Below are positions 26,378-36,110 of a stretch of 64,000 bases of DNA, in pieces. The stretch comes from Liolophura sinensis (Eukaryota; Mollusca; Polyplacophora; Chitonida; Chitonidae): assembly GCF_032854445.1 (NCBI RefSeq), contig NC_088297.1:9696163-9760162 (forward strand). Reading direction: 5' to 3'. Below the pieces are notes generated by a model that was given only the letters and a program-made list of their open reading frames with translations, ran no database searches and was not told the origin of the DNA. The translations under genes were made by a program, and so were the position numbers. Numbering within the stretch: the stretch's first letter is position 1; each line of letters starts with the position of its first letter.

Positions 26378-26575
26378 TTATTATTATTATTATAGTGTCG
26401 TTGTTGAATGTTATTATTGCTAATATCGTCGTAGTCGTCGTTTTTGTTGCTGTTGTTGTTATCATTATGCACACATGTGGTTCGGTGTGTTGTAGTGGCG
26501 GGCCTGGTGGATTCCATGGTGTATCATTCAGCGAGGGCAATTCAGCAGAAGATAGACCTGGGCAAAGCGTCATGA
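8144..26575 (+). CDS. ERGIC3: ERGIC3, ER-Golgi intermediate compartment protein 3 (13 exons)
   Basis: Coding exons: 8144-8240, 9652-9810, 10575-10694, 11147-11178, 13706-13773, 15324-15489, 16779-16836, 17946-17977, 18948-19044, 23625-23689, 24061-24197, 24645-24700, 26496-26575. All introns are GT-AG, all phases join, and the total is 1167 nt (388 residues; vertebrate ERGIC3 is about 383). The family cycles between ER and Golgi and acts as a cargo receptor in COPII/COPI transport. Seen: N-terminal [15 protein letters not shown] block (ERGIC_N domain), first membrane helix at about residues 32-47, a long luminal COPII-coat-associated ERV domain with Cys147, 150, 160, 161 and 164, the KNEGCQV and [12 protein letters not shown] blocks, a second helix at about 348-370, and a short cytosolic tail ending KAS. 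Exons 4 and 8 are 32-nt micro-exons. The start is the first ATG, giving METKDLL. The last exon was found by homology and is hidden in a different frame's ORF. Exon limits come from splice consensus plus family knowledge, not from transcripts. Confidence 0.96.
8395..8991. mobile_element. Foldback/MITE-like element with long terminal inverted repeats
   Basis: The left arm (8395-about 8582) and right arm (about 8817-8991) are inverted copies, roughly 85% alike by eye. Outer ends read TTAATATACTAC and GTAGTATATTAA; the block CTGGGCACCAAATAATTTGT recurs inverted with one mismatch. The ends are compatible with a TTAA or TA target duplication, but since the repeat itself is symmetric the exact boundary is ambiguous. 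It lies in ERGIC3 intron 1. The loop of about 235 bp carries a small minus-strand ORF. Confidence 0.8.
8551..8703 (-). CDS. Small ORF (50 residues) with one hydrophobic segment, in the foldback loop
   Basis: ATG at 8703-8701, TGA at 8553-8551. The product begins [14 protein letters not shown] and then has a positively charged stretch followed by a hydrophobic run ([18 protein letters not shown]), like a single-pass membrane segment. An acceptor-like TTTCAG lies upstream on this strand at about 8735-8740. The pattern of an acidic 'GExxP' stretch, basic residues, AKGLT and then a membrane helix loosely recalls the C-terminal half of CD225/dispanin proteins, but I do not recognise it firmly. It could be a captured exon or chance. 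Confidence 0.3.
   Translation of the reverse strand: MGSLYAIAGETDPKQLATMRAKGLTCLIVAVVIVYMIGITLRTMHSRMAV
11199..12333. repeat. 27-bp minisatellite in ERGIC3 intron 4
   Basis: About 42 units containing GTGTAGCAAACATCTCCCAA, starting 20 bp after the exon 4 donor. Since 27 is divisible by 3 and the unit lacks stops in several frames, it yields long spurious ORFs on both strands. A few units have lost one A (near 11955 and 12090), which shifts those frames. Confidence 0.97.
13833..14079 (-). repeat. SINE-A copy, ERGIC3 intron 5, reversed
   Basis: TTTATTTA tail, TTGGTGTTTTACGCCGTACT, TATACGACGGCGGCCAGTAT, head complement CGCGCTAACCGACTGAGTGA. Confidence 0.9.
14595..14853 (+). repeat. SINE-A copy, ERGIC3 intron 5
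   Basis: GGGGCCTTCCATGG head, CAATGCTGTCAGTGTGAGTT, CTGCGGATGGTTGTTAA, tail TAAAACACCAATCACATAAA plus AATAAATA. Confidence 0.85.
15805..15945 (+). repeat. SINE-B 3' fragment
   Basis: CCAGTGGCGGCATGGGCTCG followed by the tail CGACTGAAAAATTGTTAAGT and a CATT-type simple repeat; in ERGIC3 intron 6. Confidence 0.7.
16612..16779. repeat. 26-bp minisatellite ending at the ERGIC3 exon 7 acceptor
   Basis: Six units of TTTATATGTTTTTGTATATT plus GTATGG. The last unit has TATTGTAGG in place of TATTGTATGG, and that AG is the acceptor of exon 7. Confidence 0.9.
16876..17195 (+). repeat. SINE-C copy in ERGIC3 intron 7
   Basis: Body GAGATCCAGGGTCAATCCCT, AGTGAAGCAGCACTATATAA, CAAGGAGGCACATTACATAC, tail TGACTGAAAAATTGTTCAAT, ending in (ACTC)n. 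It matches 63395-63740. Confidence 0.8.
18693..18930 (+). repeat. SINE-A copy just upstream of ERGIC3 exon 9
   Basis: Head GGCCTCCATGGCCGAGTGG, tail GTAAAACACCAATCAAATAA. Its end is only 17 bp from the exon 9 start. Confidence 0.85.
19173..19415 (+). repeat. SINE-A copy, ERGIC3 intron 9
   Basis: CTCTCACCAATGCGGTCACT, tail TAAAACACCTATCAAATAAA. A second tRNA-like repeat (about 19520-19765, GGTTGAGTGGTTAAGGTGCT ... TTCCTTCACCCATAAA) and a reversed SINE-A piece (19765-19850) follow. Confidence 0.85.
20784..22465 (-). CDS. ROMO1: ROMO1, reactive oxygen species modulator 1 (2 coding exons)
   Basis: Coding exon 1 runs 22465-22326 and exon 2 runs 20892-20784 (TAA at 20786-20784). The donor is GTGAG and the acceptor follows TTTGTAG. 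The spliced frame gives 82 residues, against 79 in human. Romo1/Mgr2-family proteins sit in the mitochondrial inner membrane, where they are tied to TIM23-dependent import, cristae and ROS. Seen: [10 protein letters not shown] at about residues 17-26, a glycine-rich helix with GxxxG-type spacing (about 25-42), [26 protein letters not shown] and the terminal GIRC. Cysteines are at 18, 31 and 82. The gene is wholly inside ERGIC3 intron 9 on the opposite strand. Each exon is too short to appear as a long ORF. A 5' non-coding exon is possible; the TSS probably lies between 22.5 and 23.0 kb. Identity is near certain from the sequence pattern. Confidence 0.95.
23204..23275 (+). tRNA. tRNA-Pro (anticodon CGG)
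   Basis: A 72-nt cloverleaf with no intron. The 7-bp acceptor stem pairs GGCCAAG with CTTGGCC, with C as discriminator. The anticodon stem CTCGC/GCGAG encloses loop TTCGGGT (anticodon CGG). The T stem CCGGG/CCCGG encloses TTCAATT. Internal A box (TGGTCTAGGGG) and B box (GGTTCAATTCC) are present, and Pol III T-runs follow at about 23284 and 23290. It lies in ERGIC3 intron 9, same strand, about 740 bp from the ROMO1 start codon. It has no SINE body or tail, so it looks like a true tRNA gene. Confidence 0.93.
25064..25314 (+). repeat. SINE-A copy, ERGIC3 intron 12, near full length
   Basis: Head GGGGCGCCTACATGGCTCAG, AGTTCAAGTCCAGC (B-box-like), GTGGGAAGGTCTGCCAGCAA, tail AAACACCAATCAACTAAA(TAAA)n. 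Confidence 0.9.
26347..26395. repeat. (ATT)n microsatellite
   Basis: ATT/TTA triplet run just upstream of ERGIC3 exon 13. Confidence 0.9.
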
Positions 26576-26601
26576 CCCTGATACCTGGATAATTTACCTG
26601 T

Positions 26602-26607
26602 AATAAA
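26602..26607 (+). promoter_or_regulatory. AATAAA polyadenylation signal of ERGIC3
   Basis: A canonical AATAAA lies 27 nt after the ERGIC3 stop codon (26573-26575), so a very short 3' UTR is likely. Placement is seen; use is inferred. Confidence 0.6.
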
Positions 26608-26609
26608 CA

Positions 26610-29270
26610 ACTCCTTTCATCTCTGTTACTGTTTTCATGGCACCTGGATTTTGTCTCAAGTCAATAATTACTGCTTGCTGGTTTGATGCATCTCTGTTTT
26701 TATGAACTGTTTCAGCTAACATGTTTAACCATCTGCTTCCCAGGAAGGCTCACCGAGATATATTATATACATATAGTTATGTGGTAGTTGGCAAAGTTTG
26801 CACGAAACCCCATATCTAGTAACTGCTGCCGGAGACCTCATGCATGAAACCTCATGTTTAGTGACTGCTGCCGGAAGCCTCAGGCATGGAACCTCATGTA
26901 TGGAACCTCATGTATGGAACCTCATGTCTGGATGAGAGTTATGTGGGAATCACTTTCAGGCCTAACCTCACCAAACCAAGATTTTAATCGCAAATAACGA
27001 TAATGTTACGGCTAGGAAACCAGCATGCACGCACTTACATTTTAACAGATAAGTTTGCAACTTAAGACTATGCTATTTAAGAACACGTTTCACTTGTATG
27101 ATTGTGGTCGAACTAGCTCTTAGAACCTAGTCGTTTGTGACGTTTCTGAAAGGATCGAATTACGCCTGAAAATCCAGGCTAGAAGATCCACGTATATATT
27201 TCATAGAGAAAACTGAGAAAACCTTTGTAACTTTGAAGTGAGAATACCGTGACTTCTCTGAAGAAAGACCGCGTTTGTGTGCAATGTTTCTCACTATAGG
27301 CTTGTGCCATTTTGGGTTTTTTTTTATCATATAGGTGACTCTCGTTTTGGTTCGTATGTCTTATATTTTCATACAGACGTTATTTTAACATACTTTAGAA
27401 CAAGAAATCCCCAATGAAAGAATACAGGTAGAGCGTCAATATCATGGGAAAAAGTTATTTACAATTTCACGGTTAACTTGTGACCATTTGTAAACTTTCA
27501 CATAGTCGTGCACTTGTGGCTGTTCTGATTTTACTCTCGATCTTTTATGTCCTACGCATATAGGGGAATTTTACTTTTTTGGAAAAATGTTAAAGTGTGT
27601 GTTTTTGACTGAGACTGTTTTATTGGTATGCATGCATGTTGATGTTTTCCATGAATTATGTGGTACTCTCTAAACCAAAGCTTTTCCAGATGTATTCATG
27701 GTGAATTAAGTGCAAACATTCGTCCATTTTTGTCAATAGAGTAACACTGTACAAGATGTTTTATCAAGATTTTGTAGTGGTAATCAGGGCAAATTGACGT
27801 GAAAGATTAGTTCAAGATAGAAGAAAAAGGAAAACGCATGTAGTGATTTATAGAATTTTCAAAACGTTCCAAGCAGTATTATTTTTGTTCTTTTTGGGGG
27901 GTTGGGTGTGGAGTGGGTGGGTGGTGGATTTGTTGCTCATAAAGAAGCACCTAAATTGCTAACTACAAAAAGGGACGATCTTGTCCTTGAACATGGCGAC
28001 AGAGGACTTGATAATTGAACATTTAGACATACGGCTTGATAATTGTAGACTGCGACAAACGATTTCATAGCTGAAAATTGCGGAATACGACTTGACTGAG
28101 ACACACGACTTGATTGTTGAAGATTACAGAAGACGAGTTGATACCTGTAGCGGCATACGACTGGATACTTGTAGATTGCGGCAGACGACTTGATGGCTGT
28201 AGATTGCAGTAGGCAACCCGATAGCTGTAAATTGCGGCAGACGACTTATTAGCTGATTATTGCGGCAGGCGACTTGATAGCTGTAAATTGCATATAACAG
28301 AAGATTTTATAACTGCAAATTGCGACAGACGACTTGCTGTAGATTGCATCGACAGAAGATTTTATAGCTGTAAATTGCGACAAACTGCTTGATAGCTTAG
28401 TGTTGCGGCAGACGACTGGATGGCTGTAGATTGGGGCAGACGACTTAATAGCTGTAAGTTGCTACAGAAGATTCTGTAGCTGTAGATTGGGACAGAAGAT
28501 TGTATGGTTGAAGATTGTTACAGTTTTCGTTTTATTGAAGGTTGTGAAAGACTTGATCGTTGTAATTTGTGGCAGACGATTTTACGGCTGTAAATTATGG
28601 CAGACGATTTGATGGCTGTAAATTGTGGCAGACGATTTGATAGCTGGAGATTTAGGCGCATGACTTTATCAAGTTTTCTGCTCGTTGCACAGAGCATGTA
28701 ACTTAAACATACAGTGGCTCCAAGATGTAAATATTGCGTATGCTCAGTGTATACCCGTAGACATAGACGACCAAATATAATGAGACTGCTTTTTGCTAGT
28801 CCGAGATGATCATATTTTATAAGACTATCGTAATTAGTGGCCTCATGTTTGTAAGTATTAGGAAATGCTAGGATGAACCACAGAGAAGTGTGGAATTTCG
28901 AACATTTCTAAACTGATCTACAAGGATTGTGTCGTGGATTGTCCATTTCTGAGCAAAAGTAACACGTTCAAAACGACCTTCGAATCTGTGGTTTACATCA
29001 TGTCCGGAAAATAAGATACATCGGAAGTGTTGTCTTGTGAAATTGTTTCCAGATTCGAAAGTCAATTTAAAATAGGAGTTCCGACCGCGCTATTCGCTTA
29101 ACGTAAGACTACAAAAGAACACTCATTGAGTGGTATAGTATATACTGTGGGTAACAGTCCCACTCCTTCTGTCTTCCTTGAATGGCGTGGATGGTTGTTT
29201 TGTGTCGTTATGTTGTTAGTATGTCTGTTTTTCTTGTCCTCTTGTTTACACACATGATCAAAGGCAAAAA
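26610..29270. other. Intergenic, downstream of ERGIC3
   Basis: No coding signal. A small repeat AACCTCATGTxTGG sits at 26810-26935 and the 28-31-bp minisatellite at 28.0-28.7 kb. Confidence 0.6.
27990..28660. repeat. Degenerate minisatellite, about 28-31 bp unit
   Basis: Diverged units around GATAGCTGTAAATTGCGGCA and GACGACTT, about 20 copies, lying 1.4 kb downstream of ERGIC3. Confidence 0.8.
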
Positions 29271-29530
29271 CCCCGTTCACACGGGCATCGTTAAGCTGGT
29301 TAAACTTGAGATAGTGGCTTTGAGCCAGTTTGCGACGTGACTTTAAGGCCCGGGTAGGTAGAGGGCAGGATGACGTCATAATTACTTAAATGTGACCGTG
29401 TGAACGGTCAAATCCTGACTTAAAACCGGCTTGGCCATATATTCGTGTGAACGCACGCATTTTTACAACTGGTTTCGATTTAAACCAGTTCAGATTTGAT
29501 ATGGTTTAAAGTTTGGCTATGTGAACGGGG
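29271..29530. mobile_element. MITE-like element, 260 bp
   Basis: Termini CCCCGTTCACA at 29271 and its inverse TGTGAACGGGG ending 29530. Further internal GTGTGAACG motifs occur near 29398 and 29445. The flanks are A-rich (CAAAAA / TAAAAG), so a target duplication cannot be fixed. Superfamily unknown. Confidence 0.55.
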
Positions 29531-29897
29531 TAAAAGACATTACTTTCATTTTCAGGGTGTTGAATATATTAACTAACATTCTTGGTGGTGATTGTTCATA
29601 TATATCTTCTCAAATATACGGAAATTAAATTAAGACGATTTTCTAAAATAAAAGTCGTATAATAATGTTTGATAAAAAAGCATATTTTTCTTCCGCTTTA
29701 TTTTTGATTCGTATTCTTAATTATTCATATTCATTTGACATCAGACCTATATGTGTTGTTATCGTATAGTTTTGAACCCCGTGGTTTAATACAGTGTTGT
29801 CGTTAACATTCCATTGAGAATTTCTCTATAGCTTACAACATGTCATATGAACTCACTGGCCTATCGGTGTAATCCAGTTTGTGTATTGTGTAGAAAA

Positions 29898-30214
29898 ATT
29901 CTACATAATTAAACCACAGTTCTAATTTTCATTGTGTCAAATTAAATACTTTATCAGTAACATTAGGGTATACAGTTTTAGTCGGGATTTACAGCGGTTA
30001 CATTGGTTGGAGACGAAATGACAAGATTGAAATAAAATTTCGAAAAGCATCCTAATCAGATTTGCGTGCCTGTCAAGTAGATTTGCGTGCTTGTCATGCA
30101 GATTTCCGTGCTTGTCTTGCAGATTTACGTGCTTCCCATGCTGATTTACGAGTTTGTCATGCAAAACGCCTATACTATATTGGTGTACTTTGATGGTAAT
30201 CTTGACACATCGTG
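29898..30214. repeat. Direct repeat left of copy A, with internal 24-bp VNTR
   Basis: Repeats 38616-38898 (GGGTATACAGTTTTAGTC, CGCCTATACTATATTGGTGT). Internal units of AGATTTGCGTGCTTGTCATG type number about 5 here. Confidence 0.8.
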
Positions 30215-30499
30215 AGCGGCCTATTTTTTGTTCACGTTCACATTTGTACAGGGGTGGGCTGTGGAAGACATTCTGTTTATTTGGGCCTGAACCCGGGGCC
30301 TTTTAAAAACCTGACGTATCCACGTGCTCCTTCATTCTTCAGTCCGGTGGCAAATCTTGAACCCAGTTGCCTGAATTGTGCATGTGTAACCTTAAACCCA
30401 CGTGAGGACGCACGACGTGTTGATCCCGTAGCTCATATTCGCGGTGCATTGATGACAATGTGGTCGACGATTCGCACGTGGCCGTTTCTAAATGTAGGC

Positions 30500-30880
30500 C
30501 TATGTGTGTATGCTTGGGGTTTAACAGCCTTATGACGACAAGGAGTCGTTAGGTTTTCCTATATGTACCATGTCTTCTTGTGGCAGGGTGATAGGGCGAG
30601 TCCATGTCGCCAAGGTGCTGTCACCACTGAAATATCACCATATCACTGAAGACACCATACATCACACCCCACCCAGTCACATAACATTGACACTGGGCCA
30701 ACCAGTCGTGTTTCCTTGCTCTAACCTCTCAGTGCTGATCCCCAAACGAGGCAGCAACAAGTACCAAAAGTCTTTGGTATGATCCAACACGGGTTTGATC
30801 TCGGGATCTCCCGGCTTTGATCCCGTCGTCTCCCGACTTCGAGGTGGACGCTCTAACCATTAGGCCACCGAAACGGCCTC
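30500..30880 (-). repeat. SINE-B copy with tRNA-like head
   Basis: On the minus strand the head reads GGCCTAATGGTTAGAGCG (A-box-like), then a B-box-like GATCAAA. The body includes the stretch amplified at 4.4-5.8 kb, and the tail ends in AAACCCCAAGCATAC. A partial relative lies at 42530-42700. Confidence 0.8.
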
Positions 30881-32527
30881 AAAAGTAACCTTCGTTGAAG
30901 TGAGTTACTTGCCTTTTACCATTGTGGCATATCTGTGCGTTACGTGAGAAATTTGGTCATAAACGTTCCCAAGTGTCGGTTCTTTACTCCAGGCACTGCA
31001 TTAAACACCCCCACTAAGTCCTCCCCACCTGTCAGATTATGAGCAATGACGATATATATATAAACTGACGAGAGGCCGTATTTCACCGGTTACATGTGAC
31101 CATTTGTCAACTATCTATCAACTGTCACTGCCCTGGTTTTACTTTCTATGCTGTACTGTAGTCTTTTTTACATTTCGTGTATTTTACAGAATTTTATTAA
31201 AGAGTGCATTCAATGTTTGAATTATAGGATTGGCCTTTTATATGACCCAAATTTAACTTTTGTTTGGATATATAGACTGTCTCGTGACAAGTAGTTTTGC
31301 CCATTCCAAACACAGATTTTAAAAAACAAGAATACAGATCTTATAACTACTGCCATTTCGGAAGCAAACCTCAACGGCAACAAACATTTTTTCTTACGTG
31401 CTTGATAACGCTAAAACCATCGAATCTGGAATTCTTACTGGGTCATAGGATGCGCCAAATTACCTCAACCGGAGACACGATGTCGCGGCACTCGTACACC
31501 AGGCGGCTAAACGGCAAAGGTTCAGTTGACATTTGAATTGCGATATTTCGTTTGCGCTCAGTCATAAACACAGCAAATTATGCTTTTCATGTAGTTATTT
31601 ATTTATTCATTTAATTATTTGGTGTTTTAAGCCGTACTCAGCAACGTTTCACTTATACGACGGCGGCCAGCATTATGGCGGGAGACAACCGAGCAGAGCC
31701 CAGGGGAAAATTATGTTTTTTTTTTAACTTCTTGTCTGATACTTTATTGGTGCATTTATAGGGTTACATTTGAGCCAATGTTGTCTTTTATATTATTGTT
31801 GGAATAGCTGTTATTACCCCCCGCTGAAAGGTCGCTAATGGGCTCCAAAGGTGGCTAAATGGGAAAGATTCAGTTGACACAAGCGGAAACACTTGCGTCC
31901 TTGTGTTACAGAAATAACCCGCACATGATTGGTTAAATCTGATAAAATGGCCGGACTTTTGCGATTTTGTTTACTTTGAACTGCGATAATTCGATTGTGC
32001 TAAATCACACACAGCAAATTATGCTTTTTATTTATTTATTTATTTGCTGTTTTACACCGTACTCAAGAACATTTCACTTATACGACGGCGGCCAGTATTA
32101 TGGGGGAAGGAAACCTAACAAAGCCCGGGAGAAAATTATGCTTTTTAAACTTTTTGTCGGAGCTCGGAGCATACCTTGCCACTAGCAGTATGGTCCATCA
32201 AGTCCACTTTACAATTCGAACATTTGATTGCATCTAATTCATGGGGAAAATGTCTGAAATAGTAAATATATTTTAGACACAATTTGCATTTCTGTGGATG
32301 CTCACTTCATGTTTGCTCTCTAAAAATATCACATCTTTACCCACAATGACTTGGGCATCACTGGTAGACAGACTGGGCTCGGTACCACTTATACACGTGT
32401 TGCACAAATTACATAATTTGTATACTGCTGGTGGACAAAATTATGTATATGTGCATTTTTGCCACAATACTGTGTACCAGTTGTACTTTCATAGGCTATG
32501 TGATCTTTTCCTTTGACGTGAATAGGC

Positions 32528-33603
32528 CTATGTTACTCCATGCCGATCCACTGAGGAAGGACCCCAGTCTGCTAACGTGTTGTTGTGGTGTTTGGCAATG
32601 TACGATCCAGGTTGAAACAAGTGCTTGTAATATACAGTGGTGCCATTGACCAACCAGGCCACCCACCAGCTATATGTGCCCACTGTCATCAAGGTATGGT
32701 TACAGCGGCTCAGCACGGCCATGTCTACCTCCGGCCGATTAGAACTCACAAACACCGAGATCCCTGACGGCACCACCTTCTTCACCCAGGCCTGGTCGTC
32801 CGAGGAGACGACGAAGATGACGTTGTTGTTGTAGCGATTGAGGAAGAAACGGTAGCCATTTTGTAAATATTCTTCACTGGCTACTCTGTGACCCATTTTG
32901 ATAGTTTGTTTATGATGGGCCTTGTCCCCCCTCCTGACATGGACCGCCACGAAGACTGGTCTTTCCGCCCCACGGGGCTCTCCCACCCTCATGCTTCCTT
33001 GGTCTTTCAGTAGGGTGGAGGAATTCCACTTTGTCGCAGGAAAAATCACTGAGTCCCAGACGGACTGGGCCTTACTTACAATGCTTGGACGAAATCGAAA
33101 CTGTATGCGAATCTCATTCTCATAGCCCGTGAAATATTTCCAAGATTGTAGATAACAGCAAACAAAAATGTCCTTTTCACATGGGATTTCCAGTAATTTT
33201 GGATCATAGGCAGATGCAAATCGCTCATAGCGGATGCCGTGTTTAGCCTCTGTTACATTCACGATCGTATCTGCATGCACCTCAAAGATGTCAAACAGCT
33301 TGCTGTGAGATGGCAGAACAAGAGTCATTCCCAGTCGGCGAGAAATGCCGAGCGTGGCGGCGTATCCAAACATGATGTTTCCCAGCCTTCCATTTCCCGG
33401 AGTAAACAGACGCCCTGGTACAGGTCCGCACTTTTTCCCAACACGAGGGGCCTGACTAGGAACCAAGAATGGAAACTTTTCAACCGAGAGACCTCGTAAG
33501 TAAGGAACCGACCATACCGAAGGTTGCTTTCCATGCTCCTCCCCTCCCGATAAAACTAAATAAATAGCCAGGCATGACGCAATCAGTAAGATAAGCAAGA
33601 TAT
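32528..33603 (-). CDS. Galactoside alpha-1,2-fucosyltransferase-like (GT11), copy A
   Basis: The family transfers fucose from GDP-fucose to the 2-position of terminal galactose as a Golgi type II membrane enzyme. The large 3' exon starts after a TTTCAG acceptor at 33603 and ends at TAG 32530-32528, giving about 357 residues. Seen: a signal-anchor helix (DILLILLIASCLAIYLVLSG) at its very start, GRLGNIMFGYAATLGISRRL, the GDP-fucose-binding box HVRRGDKAHH, SSDDQAW, and LMTVGTYSWWVAWL. Sequons include NVT, NSS, NHT, NGT and NNT. The open frame runs further upstream but has no ATG and does not match copy B there, so a short first exon is missing. Compared with copy B, one extra base in a C-run at about 32560 shifts the last residues after ADW. 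It may still be functional. Confidence 0.85.
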
Positions 33604-33874
33604 CTGAAACACACGAAATGTTCAATATTTCCACACCATTGTTTAGGCAGAAATAGGTAAAAGAAAAATGCAGTGAGGTTAGTCGCAATTTATTAGACGT
33701 CACTAGTTTACAATTACTTAAAACGCTGTGTTGTCATCACCTTTAACATACAAACACTTTGCAAAAATGCAAAGGGAAGGGAGAAGCCTGGTCACATATA
33801 TAAAATGGTAAGAAATGGACAGACGCAAATGACAAATTAAGTAATTCTTTCAAGTGTTAAACTCATACATACTT

Positions 33875-34117
33875 ATTTAAGTTTTGTGCCGTACTCAAGA
33901 ATATTTCACTTATACCAGGGCGGTCAACATTATGCTGGGAGGAAACCTGGCAGAGCCTGGGGAAAGCCCATAACCATCTGCATGTTGCGAACAGACCTTC
34001 CCACGTACGGCCGGAGGGAAAGCCAGTTTGAGCTTGACTTGAACTCATCGCATTGTTGAGAGGCTCCTGGGTCATTGCGCCGAGCCTGCCTGCTAACCCC
34101 TCGGCCACGGAGGTTCC
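33875..34117 (-). repeat. SINE-A copy in duplication copy A
   Basis: Reversed copy (AAGAATATTTCACTTATACC ... CGGCCACGGAGG) upstream of the fucosyltransferase. It is shared with copy B, so it predates the duplication. Confidence 0.85.
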
Positions 34118-34329
34118 TATGCTCATATAAGAGTGGTTAAGACGTTTACCTCTGAATCGTGTGGAATTCATGTATGGCCAAATCACATTTTAGAGAGGGA
34201 TTTGTGCGTTATCAGATGGCGGGCCTTCACGTTTTATAGCCCTATAATAGTAAAAAAATTGTCTCACGGAACAACTGCAGTCTTTTCTAACATGGTTACA
34301 GAAAGCTCTGGAGTGCTCCTATAAGAAGA

Positions 34330-36110
34330 CCTCAGATCGAGTGGACAGAAGACGTATTTCATGAAAAGAAGACAAATCGAGAGGACAGATGATATATTCT
34401 ATTCTATAAGAAGACAAATCGCGTGGACAGAAGATAAATTCTAAAAGAAGACAAACTCAGTAGACAGAAGATATATTTTATAAGACGAAGAAGACAGATC
34501 GAAGGGACAAAGAAGATATATTCTTTGCGAAGAAGACAAACTGAGTGGACAGAAGATATATTCCATAAGAAAAAGACAAATTGGGTGGACAAAATATAAT
34601 CGATAAGAAGATGACAAATTGAGTGGACAGAAGATATATTCGATAAGACGAAGATATATTGAGTGGGAAGACAATATATTTTATAAGAAGACAAATCAAG
34701 GAGACAGAGGATATATTCTATAAGAAGAAGATAATTCGAATCGACAGAACATATATTCTACAAGAAGAAGACAAACAGAGTGCAAAGAAGATATAAAAGA
34801 TGGCAAATTGAGTGGACAGAAGATATATTTCATAAGAAGAAGACAAACCCTGTAGGCGGAAAATATATCCTATACGAAAACGACAAACTGAGTGGACAGA
34901 AGATATAAAAGATGACAAATTGAATGGACAGAAGATATATTCTACGAGAAGAAGACAAACTAAGTGGACAGAAGATATAAAAGATGACAAATTGAGTGGA
35001 CAGAAGATATATTCTACAAGAAGAAGACAAACTAAGTGGACAGAAGATATAAAAGATGACAAATTGAGTGAATAGAAGATATATTCCATAAGGAGAAGAC
35101 AAATTGAGTGGACAAAAGAGAAATTTGATAAGAAGAAGATAAATTCTGCGGACAGAAAATATATTCTATACGAAAACGACAAACTGAGTGGACAGAAGAT
35201 ATAAAAGATGACAAATCGAGGGGACAGAAGATATATTCTATAAGGAGAGAAATTGCGTGGACAAAAGATAAATTCTAAAAGAAGACAAACTCAGTGGACA
35301 GAAGATATATTTTATAAGAGGAAGCAGAAAAATCGAAGGGACAGAAGATATATTCTATACGAAGAAGACAAACTGAGTGGACAGGAGACATAAAAGATGA
35401 TAAATTGAGTTGACAGAAGATATATTCCATAGGAAAAAGACAAATTGAGTGGACAGAAGATATAAAAGATGACAAATTGAGTGGACAGAAAATATATTCC
35501 ATGAGAAGAAGACAAATTGAGTGGACAGAAGGCATATTCGATAAGAAGAAGATAAATTGAGTGGACAGAAAATGTATTCTATAAGAAGACAAATCGAGGG
35601 GACAGAAGATATATTCTGTAAGAAGACAAATTGAGTGGACAGAAGATATATTCTACAAGAAGACTAAATAAGTGGACAGAAGATATATTTTATAAGAAAG
35701 AAGGCAAATCGATGGAACATAAGCTATATTTAGAAGACAAACCAAGGGGACAGAAGATATATTCTATAAGAAGACAAATTGAGTGGACACAAGATAAATT
35801 TGATAAGAAGGCAAACTGAGTGGACAAGATATATTTTATAAGAGGAAGAAGACAAATTGAGGGGACAGAATATATATTCTGTAAGAAGACAAATTGAGTG
35901 GACACAAGATAAATTTGATAAGAAGGCAAACTGAGTGGACAAGATATATTTTATAAGAGGAAGAAAACAAATTCAGGGGACAGAATATATATTCTATATA
36001 TAAGAAAATGAAGACAAATAAAGTAGATAAGATATGTTCTTAAAGAAGAAGAAAAGTTGAGTGATTTATGGTATATTGTATGTATAAGAAGAAGAAAGGA
36101 AATCGAGACG
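34330..36110. repeat. Minisatellite, roughly 37-40-bp unit, copy A
   Basis: Degenerate tandem units built on GAGTGGACAGAAGATATATT and AAGAAGAAGACAAATTG. It covers about 1.78 kb, with length variants from loss of internal AAG triplets. The minus-strand leucine/serine-rich open frames here are by-products of the repeat. It lies beyond the 5' side of the fucosyltransferase gene. Confidence 0.9.

Noticed and set aside
32585-33499. Plus-strand ORFs across the fucosyltransferase exon
   Set aside because: Antisense shadows of the GT11 coding sequence, mirrored at 51214-52128.
33604-33703. Upstream extension of the fucosyltransferase A frame
   Set aside because: The first codon is not ATG, the sequence does not align in frame with copy B, and both copies have an acceptor at the boundary, so it is probably intron.
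34404-35592. Leucine/serine-rich minus-strand ORFs resembling membrane proteins
   Set aside because: Translation of the 40-bp array; frames break and restart with each length variant.
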